DNA from: Hexactinellida sp. DTS-2022
Taxonomy: Eukaryota > Porifera > Hexactinellida
NCBI GenBank assembly: GCA_028753945.1
Contig: JAPNXP010000004.1
Span: 3,844,001 to 3,908,000, forward strand
Reading direction: 5' to 3'
DNA length: 64,000 bases
Position 1 is the stretch's first letter; every line of letters begins with the position of its first letter. The translations under genes were made by a program, and so were the position numbers. The notes beneath the pieces are model-generated. The model did not search any database and had not been told where the DNA came from. It worked only from the letters and a program-made list of their open reading frames with translations. Positions 10,841 through 21,972 of this stretch are shown one piece after another.

Positions 10841-12200
10841 TTAAATACCTGTATGTTGCGTTGCAAATACTTTTTGGTTAGATGGAATGGAACTTTTTTT
10901 CTTTTTTTCTTCTTTCTCTGAAACAACTACATGACCTTTTGTTAATTGTTTGACTGTATATGGTCCAAAGTATTTGGGCTGAGTTTTGGTGCCGGGGAGT
11001 TTCTTATCCTTCTTAACATTTCGTATAAGTATTTCATCTGACACTTGAATTGTTGATCTGTGGATACAGATTATTAATCTATTACTCATAGAATTAGAGT
11101 TATCTCAGCAGTTTTAGATATGTCTAACATACACGATAAGTAGTATTACCTGCTTTGCTGAACTTTGAGATCAAATATTCTTTTCTGTCGAATTTGTTCC
11201 TGTTTGATATTGTCAGAGGCAATTTGAAGATCAGAATTTCGTTGCAAATCCATGTGCTCTACCCATTCGTTGCAATCATCACCTGGTTTATAAATGGACT
11301 CCAAAAGCTCATTGCCTAAGGATTCATTCTCATCCTCAGAAGGAAAATAATCCTCATCAACTTCAATATTTTGGTTAAACAGATATGCCGGATTAAAGTT
11401 TCGTCCAAACATTAACTTGAACGGTGTCGCCTTAGTTGCTTTCTTCAAGTGTGTATTGGAAGCTAAACATGCCTCTTGCAGTCGGTCAGGCCATTCAATT
11501 TCTGAATTTAAGCGAAACTTTTCAATCTTCCTAAATGAACGGTACTTGTATGATATTTGTTTTGATTGACATTACCTTTTCCTGAAAAAGTACTCAAAAC
11601 ATATTGAATTAGATAACTAACTCACACTTTCAAAATCTTATTATGTGCTTCCACAAGGCCGTTGCTCAGTGGGTGGTAGGCAGCTGTCGATCTATAATCA
11701 ACTTTTAGAGCTTCATGAAATTGTTTGAATTCCTACAGGTAAAGCTATGTAGTTACAAGTCGTTATTTGAACGTAGTTTATTATAATAAATTATTCAAGT
11801 TTGTTAAACAAGCTTTATTATATTTGTAATTTGCAAAAAACAACTTGTAATATAGAGATTCACTCAACATTTACTCTTTTAACATTGATAATGATAAACT
11901 AACCTTACTCTTAAACTCAGGTCCTTGATCATGCTGAATGACATCTGGGGTGCCGTATGGTTAAATAAATGGAACGCAATTGATCGATTACTTCCCTCGA
12001 CCGCTTAGATTTCAGTGCCCGTGCTACTGCGTACATTGACAAATAACAAACTACAACTAAAACATGTAAATAGCCATCGCGAGACTTGGGAAAGTCACTT
12101 ATTAAGTCTACGCCGATATGTTGCCATGCATTGTCTGGTGGTGCAATTTGTTTTTGAGCTGCTGTTCTCTGGAAAGTGTCACAACTTTTTACCTAAACAA
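10841..12200 (-). pseudogene. Intron-containing DDE integrase (Ginger/KRBA2-like)
   Basis: Minus-strand pieces give a retroviral-type integrase core in order: GVDLISDFP (first Asp, near 12115), HDQGPEF (second Asp, near 11930), NGLVEAHNKIL (catalytic Glu, near 11660), ATPFKLMFGR (near 11410) and a C-terminal SH3-like part, VSDEILIRN..KYFGPY (11060-10900). The pieces are separated by three short gaps that look like introns. Proposed sites are donor gtaagg at about 11908 with acceptor ctgtag at about 11733, donor gtgtgag at about 11630, and donor gtaata at about 11149 with acceptor tatccacag at about 11062. The last junction is phase-consistent. A one-base frameshift lies near 11960. Introns and the lack of LTR, protease or reverse transcriptase favour a Ginger-type DNA transposon or a domesticated integrase over an LTR element. 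Confidence 0.65.
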
Positions 12201-12214
12201 CCGTATTAACTCAC

Positions 12215-12560
12215 ATCTTGAATCATGTCAATTTTACAATAAAAACAAAATCAAAATGAAAGTGTATCGAAAAAATCGAATAAAAAAGTTGTAGATTGTG
12301 ATACCGAGTTAATATAGTAGATTACCTTTAAATTGGTTCAAGAATTTGATAATTACAAAATGAAATATGAATTTAGAAATGCACATTGTTTTGACAAAAA
12401 CTGTCCCCCCTACAAAACTTGTCCGAGGGGACAGTTTTTGTCAAAACAACATAATTCTTTTTTCAATTGATTTTATTGGGCGAAATTGATAGAATTAGTA
12501 TCAATTTGAGATATAAAACACAGAAAATAATATTCAGACACTTTGCTTGATAAATTAAAG
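12215..12560. other. AT-rich stretch with a short inverted repeat
   Basis: No gene seen. At 12392-12447 gacaaaaactgtcccccc is followed by its inverse ggggacagtttttgtc, giving a potential hairpin with a small loop. Confidence 0.5.
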
Positions 12561-14185
12561 ACTTTTCCGCAATATGTTGGCTTTCAATCAACTGATAATT
12601 AAGTTAACCTTTGATATCTTTTCAATTTATTTTGAGACACTAGATGTAGTTGTAGTGTGATTATTTGAGACTCTATATATAAAAGCTCTATCAGAACATA
12701 AAACTGCAATTGACTTCTTCGAGCTCTACTATTAATTCTTAAATGCCATCCTTCGACGTCGTTATTGGTACGTACAGATTGATTGAATACGCACCAATCT
12801 TTCGTTTGCCATTGTCCAGCGATCCATGTACTATCTATATAAGTTGTCAGTTGATGTTCAATATCACTAGTGGCGCGCTCTTCTAGATTTCTGAAGGCAG
12901 GTTCTATGTGCTCGCTTGGAAGAAATGGTAGAGCCATTAATCTTCGACAAAAGTCATGGGTTGAATTGTTATTCATGTATTGTGTTTGCAAACCCAAGAG
13001 TTGAATCTTTCTCCATACGTGTCCAATGGAAGGAACAACCTTGAAGTACCACTCCTGGGTATACTTTTGGAAAAGCTTTCCATAAAGCCAATTCAAAATC
13101 CATCACTGCACTTCTAACAGCTGGTGCACCGGGAAGAGATTCTAATACCTTAGTTAATACTTTTCTGTAATCCCTTTTGCGTTTTCCCGACATTAGAACA
13201 AACACTAATGGTAGCTGCTTAATTGAGCTTTCAGATTTCACGAAAGCATGAATAGAAAATAGTTGGGTAAATGGTTCCTTAACGATTTTAAATGTCCCGT
13301 CCAAATACCACTTTTTAGCCCTGCATAAAATATTTAGCATTTGGTCTGTAGCAAATATGAGATGTCTTCGTTCATCAACCTTGATGTCTCCACGTAAAAG
13401 TTTCCAGGAATATAGTCCATATTTACTTCGAAGTCTAAATCAACAGGATCTTGAGGTCGAATAGTCTGTCTGGAGCGGTTTGCAGCTCGTGCTAGATTAG
13501 TTAGACTTGGAAGCCCTGGTTGTAGATTATTTGTATAAGGTATGAGTGCATTTTCGACTATCTCAGCAGCAGGAACAAATATTTCACGTTTGGCTCTATT
13601 TATTACGAATACCTTTAACTCTGGCTTAAAGTTTACTTCTGGATTTGCTAAATGGTTGTGGGCATTGATCCCACGAGTAAACAAATTACCGCGTTAAATA
13701 ATCGTTGCTGGACAAATCGAAGACTTAAAATCTAGAAATAAGTTTGTATTTTCGGTCGAAATATTAGGGATATCGATTTCGTCTGAATCATCGAAGATCA
13801 GATCATTAGTTAGATCTTGAGTGAATTGATTTGGCAAATGCGATGGATGGGTTTTGGAAAATCAACGGGCGAATTGATTTGCTCATATGATAGGGCACAA
13901 CTGTTTTCTTGAATAGAAAGTGGTGATACTATTGTACTTTCCAAAAGTGGCAAATCTTCAGAATGCAGTTCAAGGTTCATCCTTTCTAAACAAGATGCGC
14001 ATTTCCACACTATTTCTTCTCCTCCTCTTACCGCTCTCCGATAACAGTGACGTGAGATGCCAGTTTACATGTGCGATGCTGCCAGAATGAACAATTTTCA
14101 CATTGAATCGCTTCCTGCCTTGGCCTTACCGTTTGGCCACATTCCAGACACGGATCAACCACTGCTCCATTTAGTGTATTATCTG
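12560..14185 (-). pseudogene. PHD-finger MULE transposase, frameshifted
   Basis: Minus strand, N to C. At about 14165-13970 is a PHD-like zinc finger: CLEC, CENC.FWQHRTC, then WKCASC. It is broken by one frame change at about 14040. At about 13684-13334 there is an HNHLANP stretch like the end of a FLYWCH finger, then a linker. From 13340 to 12969 the MULE core shows YLDGTFK (first Asp), VMDFELA (second Asp) and GCSFHWT. After a frameshift near 13050, 13096-12599 has VWRKIQLLG, RRLMALPFLP and RTNNDVEGWHLR, whose Glu is the third catalytic residue. All three acidic residues are present, but at least three frame breaks make the copy inactive. The N-terminal PHD module distinguishes it from the RING-bearing copies elsewhere in the window. 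Confidence 0.75.
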
Positions 14186-14334
14186 ACATTAGTTACGGTA
14201 ATAGTACATAATTTGATTATTTTCTTCATTAAATACTTACAAAAGTATAAATGTTATGATAAATCACTTTGTACAAATTACAAAATACTTACAATTCATG
14301 GTGTCACTTAATAACCTCTCTATTGTTACAATTA

Positions 14335-14445
14335 AATTGTTTTGGTTTGTGGCCGTTTCGGTGTGTGGCCATTTTGGTTTGTGGCCGTTATGGTTGTGGG
14401 CCACTTGTGGCCATTTTGGTTTGTGGCCGTTTTGACCTGCATGCC
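14335..14445. repeat. Imperfect tandem repeat of ggtttgtggccgtt
   Basis: Five or six degenerate copies of a 16-18-bp unit (tttggtttgtggccgttt, ttatggttgtgggccac ...). It lies just inside a Helitron-like 5' end at 14486. Confidence 0.75.
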
Positions 14446-14486
14446 ATACCCAGTACTCACCCAGGCTTGTGTTTTAATAGTATAGA
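14446..14486 (-). mobile_element. Helitron 5' end (minus orientation)
   Basis: Read on the minus strand, TCTATACTATTAAAACACAA starts at 14486 and is preceded by A. The same terminus occurs at 20803 and 41585. The 3' end was not located. Confidence 0.5.
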
Positions 14487-14644
14487 TGTGTACAAATTTT
14501 ACAAAACAGGGGACTACAAAACAGGGTCGGGGCAATCCTCCTGTGGAGAGTGCCAAATTAATAATATAGGCTAAGGGGAACGCCTTAGGTAAATCAATGT
14601 GATCTACTGAGTCCCTAAATATGAATTCCCATTAACCATTCGCC

Positions 14645-14990
14645 AATAATAAATTTCATATGGATAAAGTTAACTAATCTTGAGATTTTAACAATATTAC
14701 CATATATGGAAAGGTGTGAAAATCGCATAACTTACATTCCACAAATATTTTCGATAAACCAATATGACCATTGGACTCCCAAAATATGATTTCTGTACGA
14801 AAATGATACATTTCATATGTATAAAGTTAAGTAATCTCGAGATTTTAACAATATTACCATATATGGAAGGATGTGAAAATCGCATAACTTACATTCCACA
14901 AATATTTTCGATAAACCAATATGACCGTAGGACTCCCAAAATATGACTTCCTATTCGACAATAATACATTTCCTGTGTCTAGCATTAGCG
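14645..14990. repeat. Tandem duplication, unit about 175 bp
   Basis: The segment atataaagttaa..atttta acaatattaccatatatgg ... ccaatatgacc ... ggactcccaaaatatga occurs twice in a row (about 14650-14795 and 14815-14950) with few differences. Related sequence appears at 19340-19470 and, inverted, at 20840-20960. Confidence 0.75.
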
Positions 14991-15199
14991 GATTACGGGA
15001 TATCAATTAGTAACAATACTGTTTTAGGCCTACGCTATTTACCGTAAAACGAAGTTTACACTTTACACTAAGTTTACAGTCCCTATATTAAAGAAGTCCC
15101 TGGTGTAGATAATCGAATAGTGTATTATAAATAATACTGGCCTCTAGAACCAAGCGAACACCTTCAAGATCAATTACAGCCAATTTCTAACGCGCTAAG

Positions 15200-15937
15200 T
15201 ACTGTTGTATGCCAGAATGACTCGCATGCTAGAATGACACAAACCATGGATATTCACTATCTATGCTAGAATGACACGCTCTACTAATCATCTAATGACT
15301 GTTAGAACTTCACAGGTTTCTCAGTTCATTCAGACAATTACATTTCACTTTTTGTTATGGCTTCTTTATCTTTAGATTTTAAAATACAGTACTGTATTAT
15401 TGGTGACATAATCACCTTACTAAATTCATAGTAGGCTATTATACCCTACTTTCAATAGAGACGATTTTGATAGAATTGAATTATAACAATATAACTATGG
15501 TTATTGAAAGGAATCTTATTGTACGTATGCCTTAATCTAGTAAATCTACAAGTACAGGAATATTAATTAGAACAGTATTCTACCAAACAATTTAAATACC
15601 GAATAATCGGTGTTAATACCTATCTTAATGTCTTAATTTTAAACATACTTTTTGCTTTTTCTATCAGCGAATATTGGTTTTAAAATAATGAAATCAAATA
15701 CAAAATCTTAGAATTCATTAAAACAAGTAGTACCTGTAATGATATTTTAAAATCTAAGATAAAGAAGCTATAACAAAAAGTGAATGTAATTGTCTGAATG
15801 AACTGAGAAACCTGTGAAGTTCTAACAGTCATTAGATGATTACTAATCATCTAATAAGCGTGTCATTCTAGCATAGATAGTGAATATCCATGGTTTGTGT
15901 CATTCTAGCATTCGAGTCTTTCTGGCATACAACAGTT
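15200..15937. mobile_element. Foldback element, about 738 bp
   Basis: Arms of about 190 bp (15200-15390 and 15739-15937) are near-inverse copies. Each arm starts with gtactgttgtatgccagaa and carries two or three spaced copies of gctagaatgacac. The terminus AGTACTGTTGTATG is shared with the foldback at 36824-37226. The middle contains no ORF. Confidence 0.85.
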
Positions 15938-15954
15938 CTCTTCAATCCGACCAT

Positions 15955-16135
15955 TCAGCTGGGCTGCATTTAGGGGGGGGGCGGGGGGGGGCTTTTGCCC
16001 CCCCTGGGTTTCCTTTTGCCCCCCCTGGGCTGCATTTTTCCCCCTTAGTTGGATGGGCTTCGCCCCCTTTATTTCCTTAACCAACCCCATTTGCCCCCCC
16101 TGACCTAAAAACCTGTATGCAACCCTGTTCAGGTA
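15955..16135. mobile_element. G-tract/C-tract MITE-like element
   Basis: Starts near ctgggctgcatttagg followed by G8 and G9 runs, then several cccccct runs. It ends ctgtatgcaaccctg, whose inverse CAGGGTTGCATACAG resembles the left end. ttcag is found on both outer sides. The G runs could form a quadruplex or pair with the C runs. Confidence 0.55.
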
Positions 16136-16179
16136 TCGCTGATAGCTGCAATTGTTGGCTAAAACTACTTGATGATGAG

Positions 16180-16663
16180 CTGCTATCTCCTTACAAAGAA
16201 AAAGACCACCTTCGCTATATATAAACAATGACTCCTTTAATTTTCTAGCATTTTGCTTACATCCTAAGTACCGAGGAAGAGGTCTGGATAGGGAACAGCT
16301 AGAATCCGCTCATAATTTGGTTTCTAGCAAGTGGCATGGAATACTAAGTGACTTGTGTGCAGGCTGAGGCAAAGCCGTTTCCACAACATATGTTCGATGA
16401 GAATTTTCTCGAAAAAGTAAAACCATGTGTTTGGTGGTTATGCATTAAAAAAAAAAACATACAAAGATGTAGATCCACAGTTGTGTGACTTAGCCCTTCT
16501 TCTACTACGGCTAACAGCAAGTTCTGCTTCTATTGAGCGGAAATTTTCTATTTCGACGTTTGTTCAGAACAAACTTCGAAATAGGCTTAGAGAAAACAGC
16601 AAAATTGAGGCTCAGTTGAGTTTGATGGTGATTTGCTCTTCATTTGTTTTAGATTTTCATTAG
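16180..16663 (+). pseudogene. hAT transposase C-terminal fragment
   Basis: The region begins with broken frames. One contains a KVKPCVWW block typical of the sequence just before the hAT dimerisation domain. The open frame 16427-16663 encodes DLALLLLRLTASSASIERKFS followed by KLRNRL, the conserved hAT C-terminal dimerisation motif. Stops and a poly-A tract near 16447 disrupt the upstream half. The N-terminal zinc finger and catalytic Asp residues are not found. Confidence 0.7.
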
Positions 16664-16783
16664 TGTATTTGATTTTAAATGCACCTCTTACAATAAATAC
16701 GCTTATATAATTAATTATATCGTTGAATTTGAAAACAAGGACAATAACTGGGAAAATCCGTTTCTGGAGAATAAAATCCGTTT

Positions 16784-16819
16784 TAACCCGGGTTAAACTA
16801 ATTAAACCCGGGTTAAATC
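16784..16819. repeat. Paired ttaacccgggttaa palindromes
   Basis: Two copies of the perfect palindrome ttaacccgggttaa lie 21 bp apart. Function unknown; such pairs can be MITE termini or binding sites. Confidence 0.6.
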
Positions 16820-16839
16820 CAGCCCTGATCTCAGTCGCT

Positions 16840-18290
16840 ATCCAGGAGAAATGGATATGGATGTTAACGACGAGGAAGAACAATTTGAGCGTTTCGTCTA
16901 TCCAATTCACTCAGTTGATTCGAGTGAGGAGATGAAGTTAAAATAATGTGAATACTTGGTCTTAGTAAATGCTAAGAGACAGTTGGCGGCTAAAAACATT
17001 GTAACAGAGGGTCCATTAATGAATCAGTCTAGCCTAAGAGTGGCAAGGGATTTACTATACCGAAGTCACCAATTGTGTGTTCCTGAATCTATGCGTGGAT
17101 CGATACTCACTACGGCCCACAAGAGGAGCCACGAAGGTATTTACCGCACATTCAGGGAGATTAATCGGAGGTATTACTGGTCATCCATGTGGAAAGATGT
17201 CAAGAAAGCCTGTCCGATATGTTTGAGAAATAAACGTCCCTATAAAAGGAGATAACCCCTGGTACCGATTAAATCCCCCTTTAGCCGCCCCAGAGCACTA
17301 ATCGCGTACGATTTAGCAGTCCTTCCGTGGTCTAGTCAGGGACATCGCTATGTTATTGTGGCAGTGCATCTCTTTTCTAAGAAAGTAGAAGCCTGGTCCA
17401 TGAAAGATAAAGAATCCGAATCGGTCATTGAGTCTCTAGAAAATGCTTGGTTCAATCGTCACGGTCTCCCAAATATACTATTGTCCGATCAAGAGAATGC
17501 AGTCGATGGTCGAATGATACGGGATATGTGTGCACGTCTAGGAATTCAAAAATGCGAGATGTCTATCCAGTCATTCTACGTTGCATACTCGAGGACAGGC
17601 AAATAACGAGAACACACTGGCCAAGCTTGTTACGTACAGGAAATTACATTTACCTTGAATTCATTGCCTAACGCGAGTACGGGGATGAGTCCACACGAAG
17701 TAATGTTCGGAACGCAGTTACGGCTTCCGTTAGATAGACCTTGTCAACATACCGATGAATATATCGAAGTGCAGGATTAATATGAAGAAGCGGCTCAACG
17801 AGGTGAAAACTCAGGGATGTCGATTATAAAAAACACAGTCGATTCTCAAAACAAAATGAAGCATTGGTATGACCGGAAGTCGGGCAGTAGTGATATAAAA
17901 GAAGGTGATTGGGTTTTATTAGAAAATAAACCTCGAAAAGATACGCTGTCACCTCTTTTCGTTGGCCCTTGGACGGTAAAGCAAGATTGGGAGTGAATGT
18001 CCAACTTAGACATATTGAAAGTGGAATCAGTAAAGTTGCGCATCTGAATAAATGCAAGCATGTACCTCAACAAGTTGGGAATTATTCGGATTGGGATACA
18101 TACCCGATGACAATATATCTGGTACAGATCAAGAGAAGACAAATGAGATTACCTTGGCAACTCCTACCGATCCAGTGAGGATGTCGAAGCGTAAGAAGAG
18201 ACGACCTTTTTGGTGTACGGAGAGTTATGTGTATTTCACTAAGCGATACAACAGTACAAGGGGCTTGGTTTGAAGGGAGGAGGTGAAACT
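16840..18290 (+). pseudogene. Ty3/gypsy-type integrase fragment
   Basis: The frame at 16956-17255 gives an integrase N-terminal zinc domain (AHKRSHEG, then CPICLRNK). Next comes a DDE core with YDLAVLPW (first Asp, about 17310) and LLSDQEN (second Asp, about 17480). The catalytic-Glu region is present but frameshifted near 17580-17620 (ANNENTLAK in a third frame). Downstream, MSPHEVMFGTQLRLP (about 17700) and a C-terminal domain with LLENKPRKD..PLFVGPWTVK (about 17930) are seen. No reverse transcriptase, protease, gag or LTR was found around it, so only the 3' part of a retroelement is present. It needs three or more frame changes and is inactive. Confidence 0.75.
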
Positions 18291-18299
18291 GTAATGAAG

Positions 18300-19166
18300 T
18301 AGCCGAACTGCTGCCATTCTCTCTTATGTTAGTCAGTCTGCGTCTTCGCCATATTTATGGATGATCGAGAATTTCTGACACGTTAATCACAATATCGTTA
18401 TCTATACTAAGCCTGCCAGGGAATGAAAGGTTCACGAACGAACTTATTGAACTTGAACTGAACGAACTGAACGCAGGGCTTTTAAGGAATTCACGGTGAA
18501 CGAACTGAACGAACGCCAACGGTTTCCGAACGGCAATTGAACGAACTGAACGAACTGAATTGAACGGATTGAACGGATTGAACGAACTGAACTGAACGAA
18601 CCTAAACTGAATAAAGATAAATTATAAATATTGATCCATTAAATATAATAGGTGACAGCAAAAGTGGTGATCCCGGACATCCCTAGTGGATTCATGTCTC
18701 TTAGCTTAGATTCTAGCTTCTTAACAAGATCTTCAATAACAGTTTGGAGGATCGAACGGTCTATCATAGACGGAATAGTTCGACCCACTCACTGTACACT
18801 GAACGAATTGAACGAACTGAACGAACTGAACGAACTGAACGAACTGAACGAACTTAATTGAACGGAATGAACGGATTGAACGAACGCGGGTTAGCCCGTG
18901 AACGAACTGAACGAACGCTGGTGGTGCTGAAGTTAGGAGGTGAACTTGAACGAACTGAACGTGCGTCAATTTAAGATGAACTGAATTGCGTCAATTCTGT
19001 CCTTTCGTGAGCCTTTCATTCCCTGAAGCCTGCCATTACAGCTCGTATCTTGACATCTCCACCATGACTTAGGACCATTATCTCGAATTTTCTGATACAA
19101 ATAACCTTCATGGATTATAGCTCGTTTGGTCGTTTCCCTTTTGTCGTCTCGCCGAACGCCGAACAT
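18300..19166 (-). pseudogene. FLYWCH-MULE N-terminal fragment split by a hAT MITE
   Basis: Minus strand 19166-19034 encodes a FLYWCH zinc finger: IIHEGYLYQKI, then SWWRCQDTSCNGR. It closely matches the N-terminus of the MULE copy at 50985-52438. The reading resumes at 18408-18300 with DNDIVINVS and HP, the second half of the same finger. The 609-bp element in between, with its 8-bp duplication, explains the break. The catalytic domain is absent. Confidence 0.75.
18417..19025. mobile_element. hAT-type MITE with GAACGAACT tiling, TSD AAGCCTGC
   Basis: Ends are CAGGGAATGAAAGGTTCAC on the left and the inverse of gtgagcctttcattccctg on the right, one mismatch in 19. The exact 8-bp duplication AAGCCTGC lies at 18409-18416 and 19026-19033. 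The interior is largely built of gaac, gaact and gaacga words, arranged as runs at 18430-18605 and 18800-18960. The ORF reading NELNELNEL is a by-product of this tiling. Confidence 0.9.
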
Positions 19167-19561
19167 AAACCAGGTAAATATACGCAGGCGTGTAGACTCG
19201 GGATGTGGATTGGTAGGGCCATTGGGCCTGGACCATAGAGTACTTTAATAAAGGACTGTAGGCTGCCAGCTCGGGTCCTGTAACTTGGGTCCATTGTGTC
19301 TTATTGATATCTCGTAATCCGCTAATGCTAGACACAGGAAATGTATTATTGTCATATAGGAAGTCATATTTTGGGAGTCCATTGGCCATATTGTCTAATC
19401 TCAAATATTTGTGGAATGTGAGTTTTGCGGTTTTCACACCTTTCCCATATATAGTAATAATCTCAAATTCTCTACTTCAGTTAGAGACTTAGAGTTAGAC
19501 ATAAGAAATGTATTATTGTCGAATAGGAAGTCACATGTAAGGAAGATATTGGCATAGTGAC

Positions 19562-19718
19562 CAGGGTTTCATTTAGGGGGGGGGGCGAGGGGGGGCATTT
19601 GCCCCCCCCTTGGGATTTGAAAAAATACTTTGATCAAAGCTGAAGCCGCCGCCCGGCACATTCCCAAAACTCTACTTTGCCCCCCCCCCCTTGCCTAAAT
19701 GTCTGGATGAAACACTGT
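19562..19718. mobile_element. G-tract/C-tract hAT-like MITE
   Basis: Left end cagggtttcatttaggggg and right end ctggatgaaacactg are imperfect inverses with hAT-like CAG termini, related to the MITE at 983. Internal G and C runs face each other. No convincing 8-bp duplication was found. Confidence 0.55.
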
Positions 19719-19739
19719 TGACTATCACTAATTAGCAGT

Positions 19740-20395
19740 GCTCGACAAATTAGGTGGTTTGTTGGCGTTAGCCACCAAAAATATTTCTTAAGCCACCAAA
19801 TTTTGCCTTTGGAGGCTTAACTAATCCACCATAATTGTGGATTATTTGACCTTGTGTAGATTATATTTTTTGTGTTTTACGGCATCAGAAGTTTGTTAAG
19901 CCATCATTAGTTGTTAAACTAGCCATTGTTTACCGATTTAAATCGGTAGAGGCCCAACTGGCTGCTTTCCACCTTTTACTCAGTCAACCAAACACATTCA
20001 AAATGTGATTCACGTACAAAGATTTCTCTTCGATCATTTAGACTCCCTGGATTATTTGGCATTGCCTCAATCCACCTATTCCGTTCATTTTAATCAACTG
20101 TATGAAAACGGAGTATAAACTATTGCCCACCGATCTAATTATACCCTGCACAATGCTTTGGCATAATTCGTATCCTGATGTTAGTCTCTAAGACATTTAA
20201 AGTTGCGTGAATGCAACTGATTAACTAAATAATATTATAAAGAGCTGAACTATTAATAATCAAAGGTGGTTCAACAAATGTCAATAGATCAGTATTAGTA
20301 ATAATCCATAACTAACATAATTACCTAAATTTACACATCGATGCTAAATAATAATTCTGGCTCTTTTATAATCTCTACTCATAACATATTGTATA
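19740..20395. other. AT-rich stretch, no gene recognised
   Basis: Contains a degenerate gccaccaaa / gccatcatta region but no ORF or terminal signature that I can assign. Confidence 0.45.
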
Positions 20396-20403
20396 CTATA
20401 CTA

Positions 20404-20601
20404 CAGGGTTTTTTTTTAAGGTTGAGAGCTTGGTGCAACTCAGCACGGCCATGGTGTAACTCAACACTGTAGCGGCCGCGGCCAACCCATAATCGTGGTG
20501 TAACTCAACATTGCAGTGGCCGCTGCCGACCCGAATCGTGGTGTAACTCCAAAAAATCTTGGTCAAAATTTACACCAAGATCGGCCTTAAAAAAAACCCT
20601 G
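20404..20601. mobile_element. hAT-type MITE, 198 bp, TSD CTATACTA
   Basis: Ends are CAGGGTTTTTTTTTAAGG and the inverse of ccttaaaaaaaaccctg. The exact duplication CTATACTA lies at 20396-20403 and 20602-20609. The interior repeats ggtgtaactcaaca with ccgcggcc-type GC blocks. Confidence 0.88.
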
Positions 20602-20639
20602 CTATACTATCAATAAATCTATGGAAAATTCCAAAAATA

Positions 20640-20803
20640 CTCAAGTTTTTGAAAAACCTCAACTTGTTGGCGGGTACCAAAAGTTACCCCTATATGCCAA
20701 AAATCACAATTGGAAACCGTCCACTTTCTTCAATCAACTGGTAACATACAAACAAATATATACACCCACCCACATATACAGGATTGTGTTTTAATAGTAT
20801 AGA
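20640..20803 (-). mobile_element. Helitron 5' part (minus orientation)
   Basis: On the minus strand it begins at 20803 with TCTATACTATTAAAACACAA, preceded by A. It continues with the tttgtttgtatgttac and ttgattgaagaaagtggac segments shared with 39300, 40050 and 52650. It is truncated at the low-coordinate side. Confidence 0.55.
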
Positions 20804-21179
20804 TACATTTCTTATGTCTAACTCTAACTGAAGTAGAGAATTTGAGATTATTACCATATATGGGAAAAGTGTGAAAACCGCGAAAATTCACATTCCACAA
20901 ATATTTGAGATTAGGCAATATGGCCGGCCAATGGACTCCCAAAATATGACTTCCTATCTGTTCCTATATGACAATAATACATTTCCTGTGTCTAGCATTA
21001 GCGAATTACGAGATATCAATAAGACACAATGGACCCAAGTTACAGGACCCGAGCTGGCAGCCTACACTCCCTTATTAAAGTAGTCAATCGCCTGGACTCA
21101 GGATTGGTAGGGCCATTTATGCTAACTTGCATTATCCTTAACTATTCATCATTGAACAATTGTTATTAAGCGTTATATA

Positions 21180-21240
21180 TAAAAGTTCTCATTTCATCAA
21201 CGTTGACGAAATGGGAATTGACGAAGTGGGAAGATATCAT
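21180..21240. repeat. GACGAAATGGGAATT-type repeat with palindrome
   Basis: Contains the palindrome tcaacgttga and copies of gacgaaatgggaattgacg. Longer relatives lie at 50800-50900 (inverse) and 52550-52640. Confidence 0.6.
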
Positions 21241-21496
21241 TTTGATATAGTAATGTAATACAATAACCCCGCCCCCAAATTATATGAACTAGTTCAAAGA
21301 AAAGTAATTGCAACACTTATCTAGATTTGAAATAACATCACACAATTGAATTACAACTAACTTGTAATAGCCCAAAAGTTAATAAAGTAAACTATAATTA
21401 CAAATTAGGGAGTGAATCTAATTCAGAAAGAGGAAGAACTTAATGATTTTATTCAGTTTATTATACAGCCATTTGTAAATACTCTCCTAATCCTTG

Positions 21497-21972
21497 GCCC
21501 GTAATCACTAAGATTACTTAGTACTTAAGTACGAAATTGAACTATATTTATTCAATTATATTGAATAGCATAGCATATTTATTAGTGTATGGAATGCTAT
21601 TGTAATAGCTTGCTGTATTCTTTTAACTTAAAAAAGAATATTCTCAATGAAGTTCCTGCGATTTGCGTGCTTGAGAAAAAAACAGAAACTTTGAAAACAA
21701 CAACCAATAGTAATAAATGTTGAAAATAGAATCATAAACTTCCCCTAAAGTAAAGCAAGTATACTACTAGAAATCTATTACAATGTTCTAATTAAACACC
21801 AACGCCTAAAGAGTCAATAAAAGAAAATTATTATAAGTGAAGTCAACTTAGTAGGTTAATTAAGTTTTGTACTTAAGTATGTACTTAAGTACACACTTAA
21901 ATCTTAGTGAATACCAATCTTAGTGAATACGACTTAAGTACGTACTTAACTTCTTAGTGAGTACGGGCCCTG
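21497..21972. mobile_element. MITE with acttaag words, PIF/Harbinger-like
   Basis: Ends are ggcccgtaatcactaaga on the left and tcttagtgagtacgggcc on the right, inverse with one mismatch. Next to both ends lie tiled palindromic words such as acttaagt and gtacttaagtac. The same words and 'gtattcactaaga' occur at 30536 and 31206. The superfamily is inferred from the terminus style only. Confidence 0.65.

Larger units (their letters stand above)
19235..21085. mobile_element. Large inverted repeat (arms about 280 bp)
   Basis: The sequence 19235-19515 (ggaccatagag ... cttcagttagagac) recurs inverted at 20812-21085 with short indels. The arms contain tctagcattagcg, tggactcccaaaatatga and attaccatatatgg, also found at 14650-14990. 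The 1.3-kb space between holds a G-rich MITE, plain AT-rich sequence and a hAT MITE. It could be a foldback with nested insertions. Confidence 0.65.

Noticed and set aside
16840-18290. Complete Ty3/gypsy retrotransposon
   Set aside because: Only integrase domains are present; no LTRs, gag, protease or reverse transcriptase were found nearby.
18652-18969. ORFs encoding NELNELNEL or its reverse-strand counterpart
   Set aside because: They result from the gaacgaact tiling of a hAT MITE; open in several frames and bounded by its inverted repeats.
19562-19718. Exact 8-bp target duplication for this G-rich MITE
   Set aside because: The flanks atagtgac and ttgactat do not match, so only the termini support the call.
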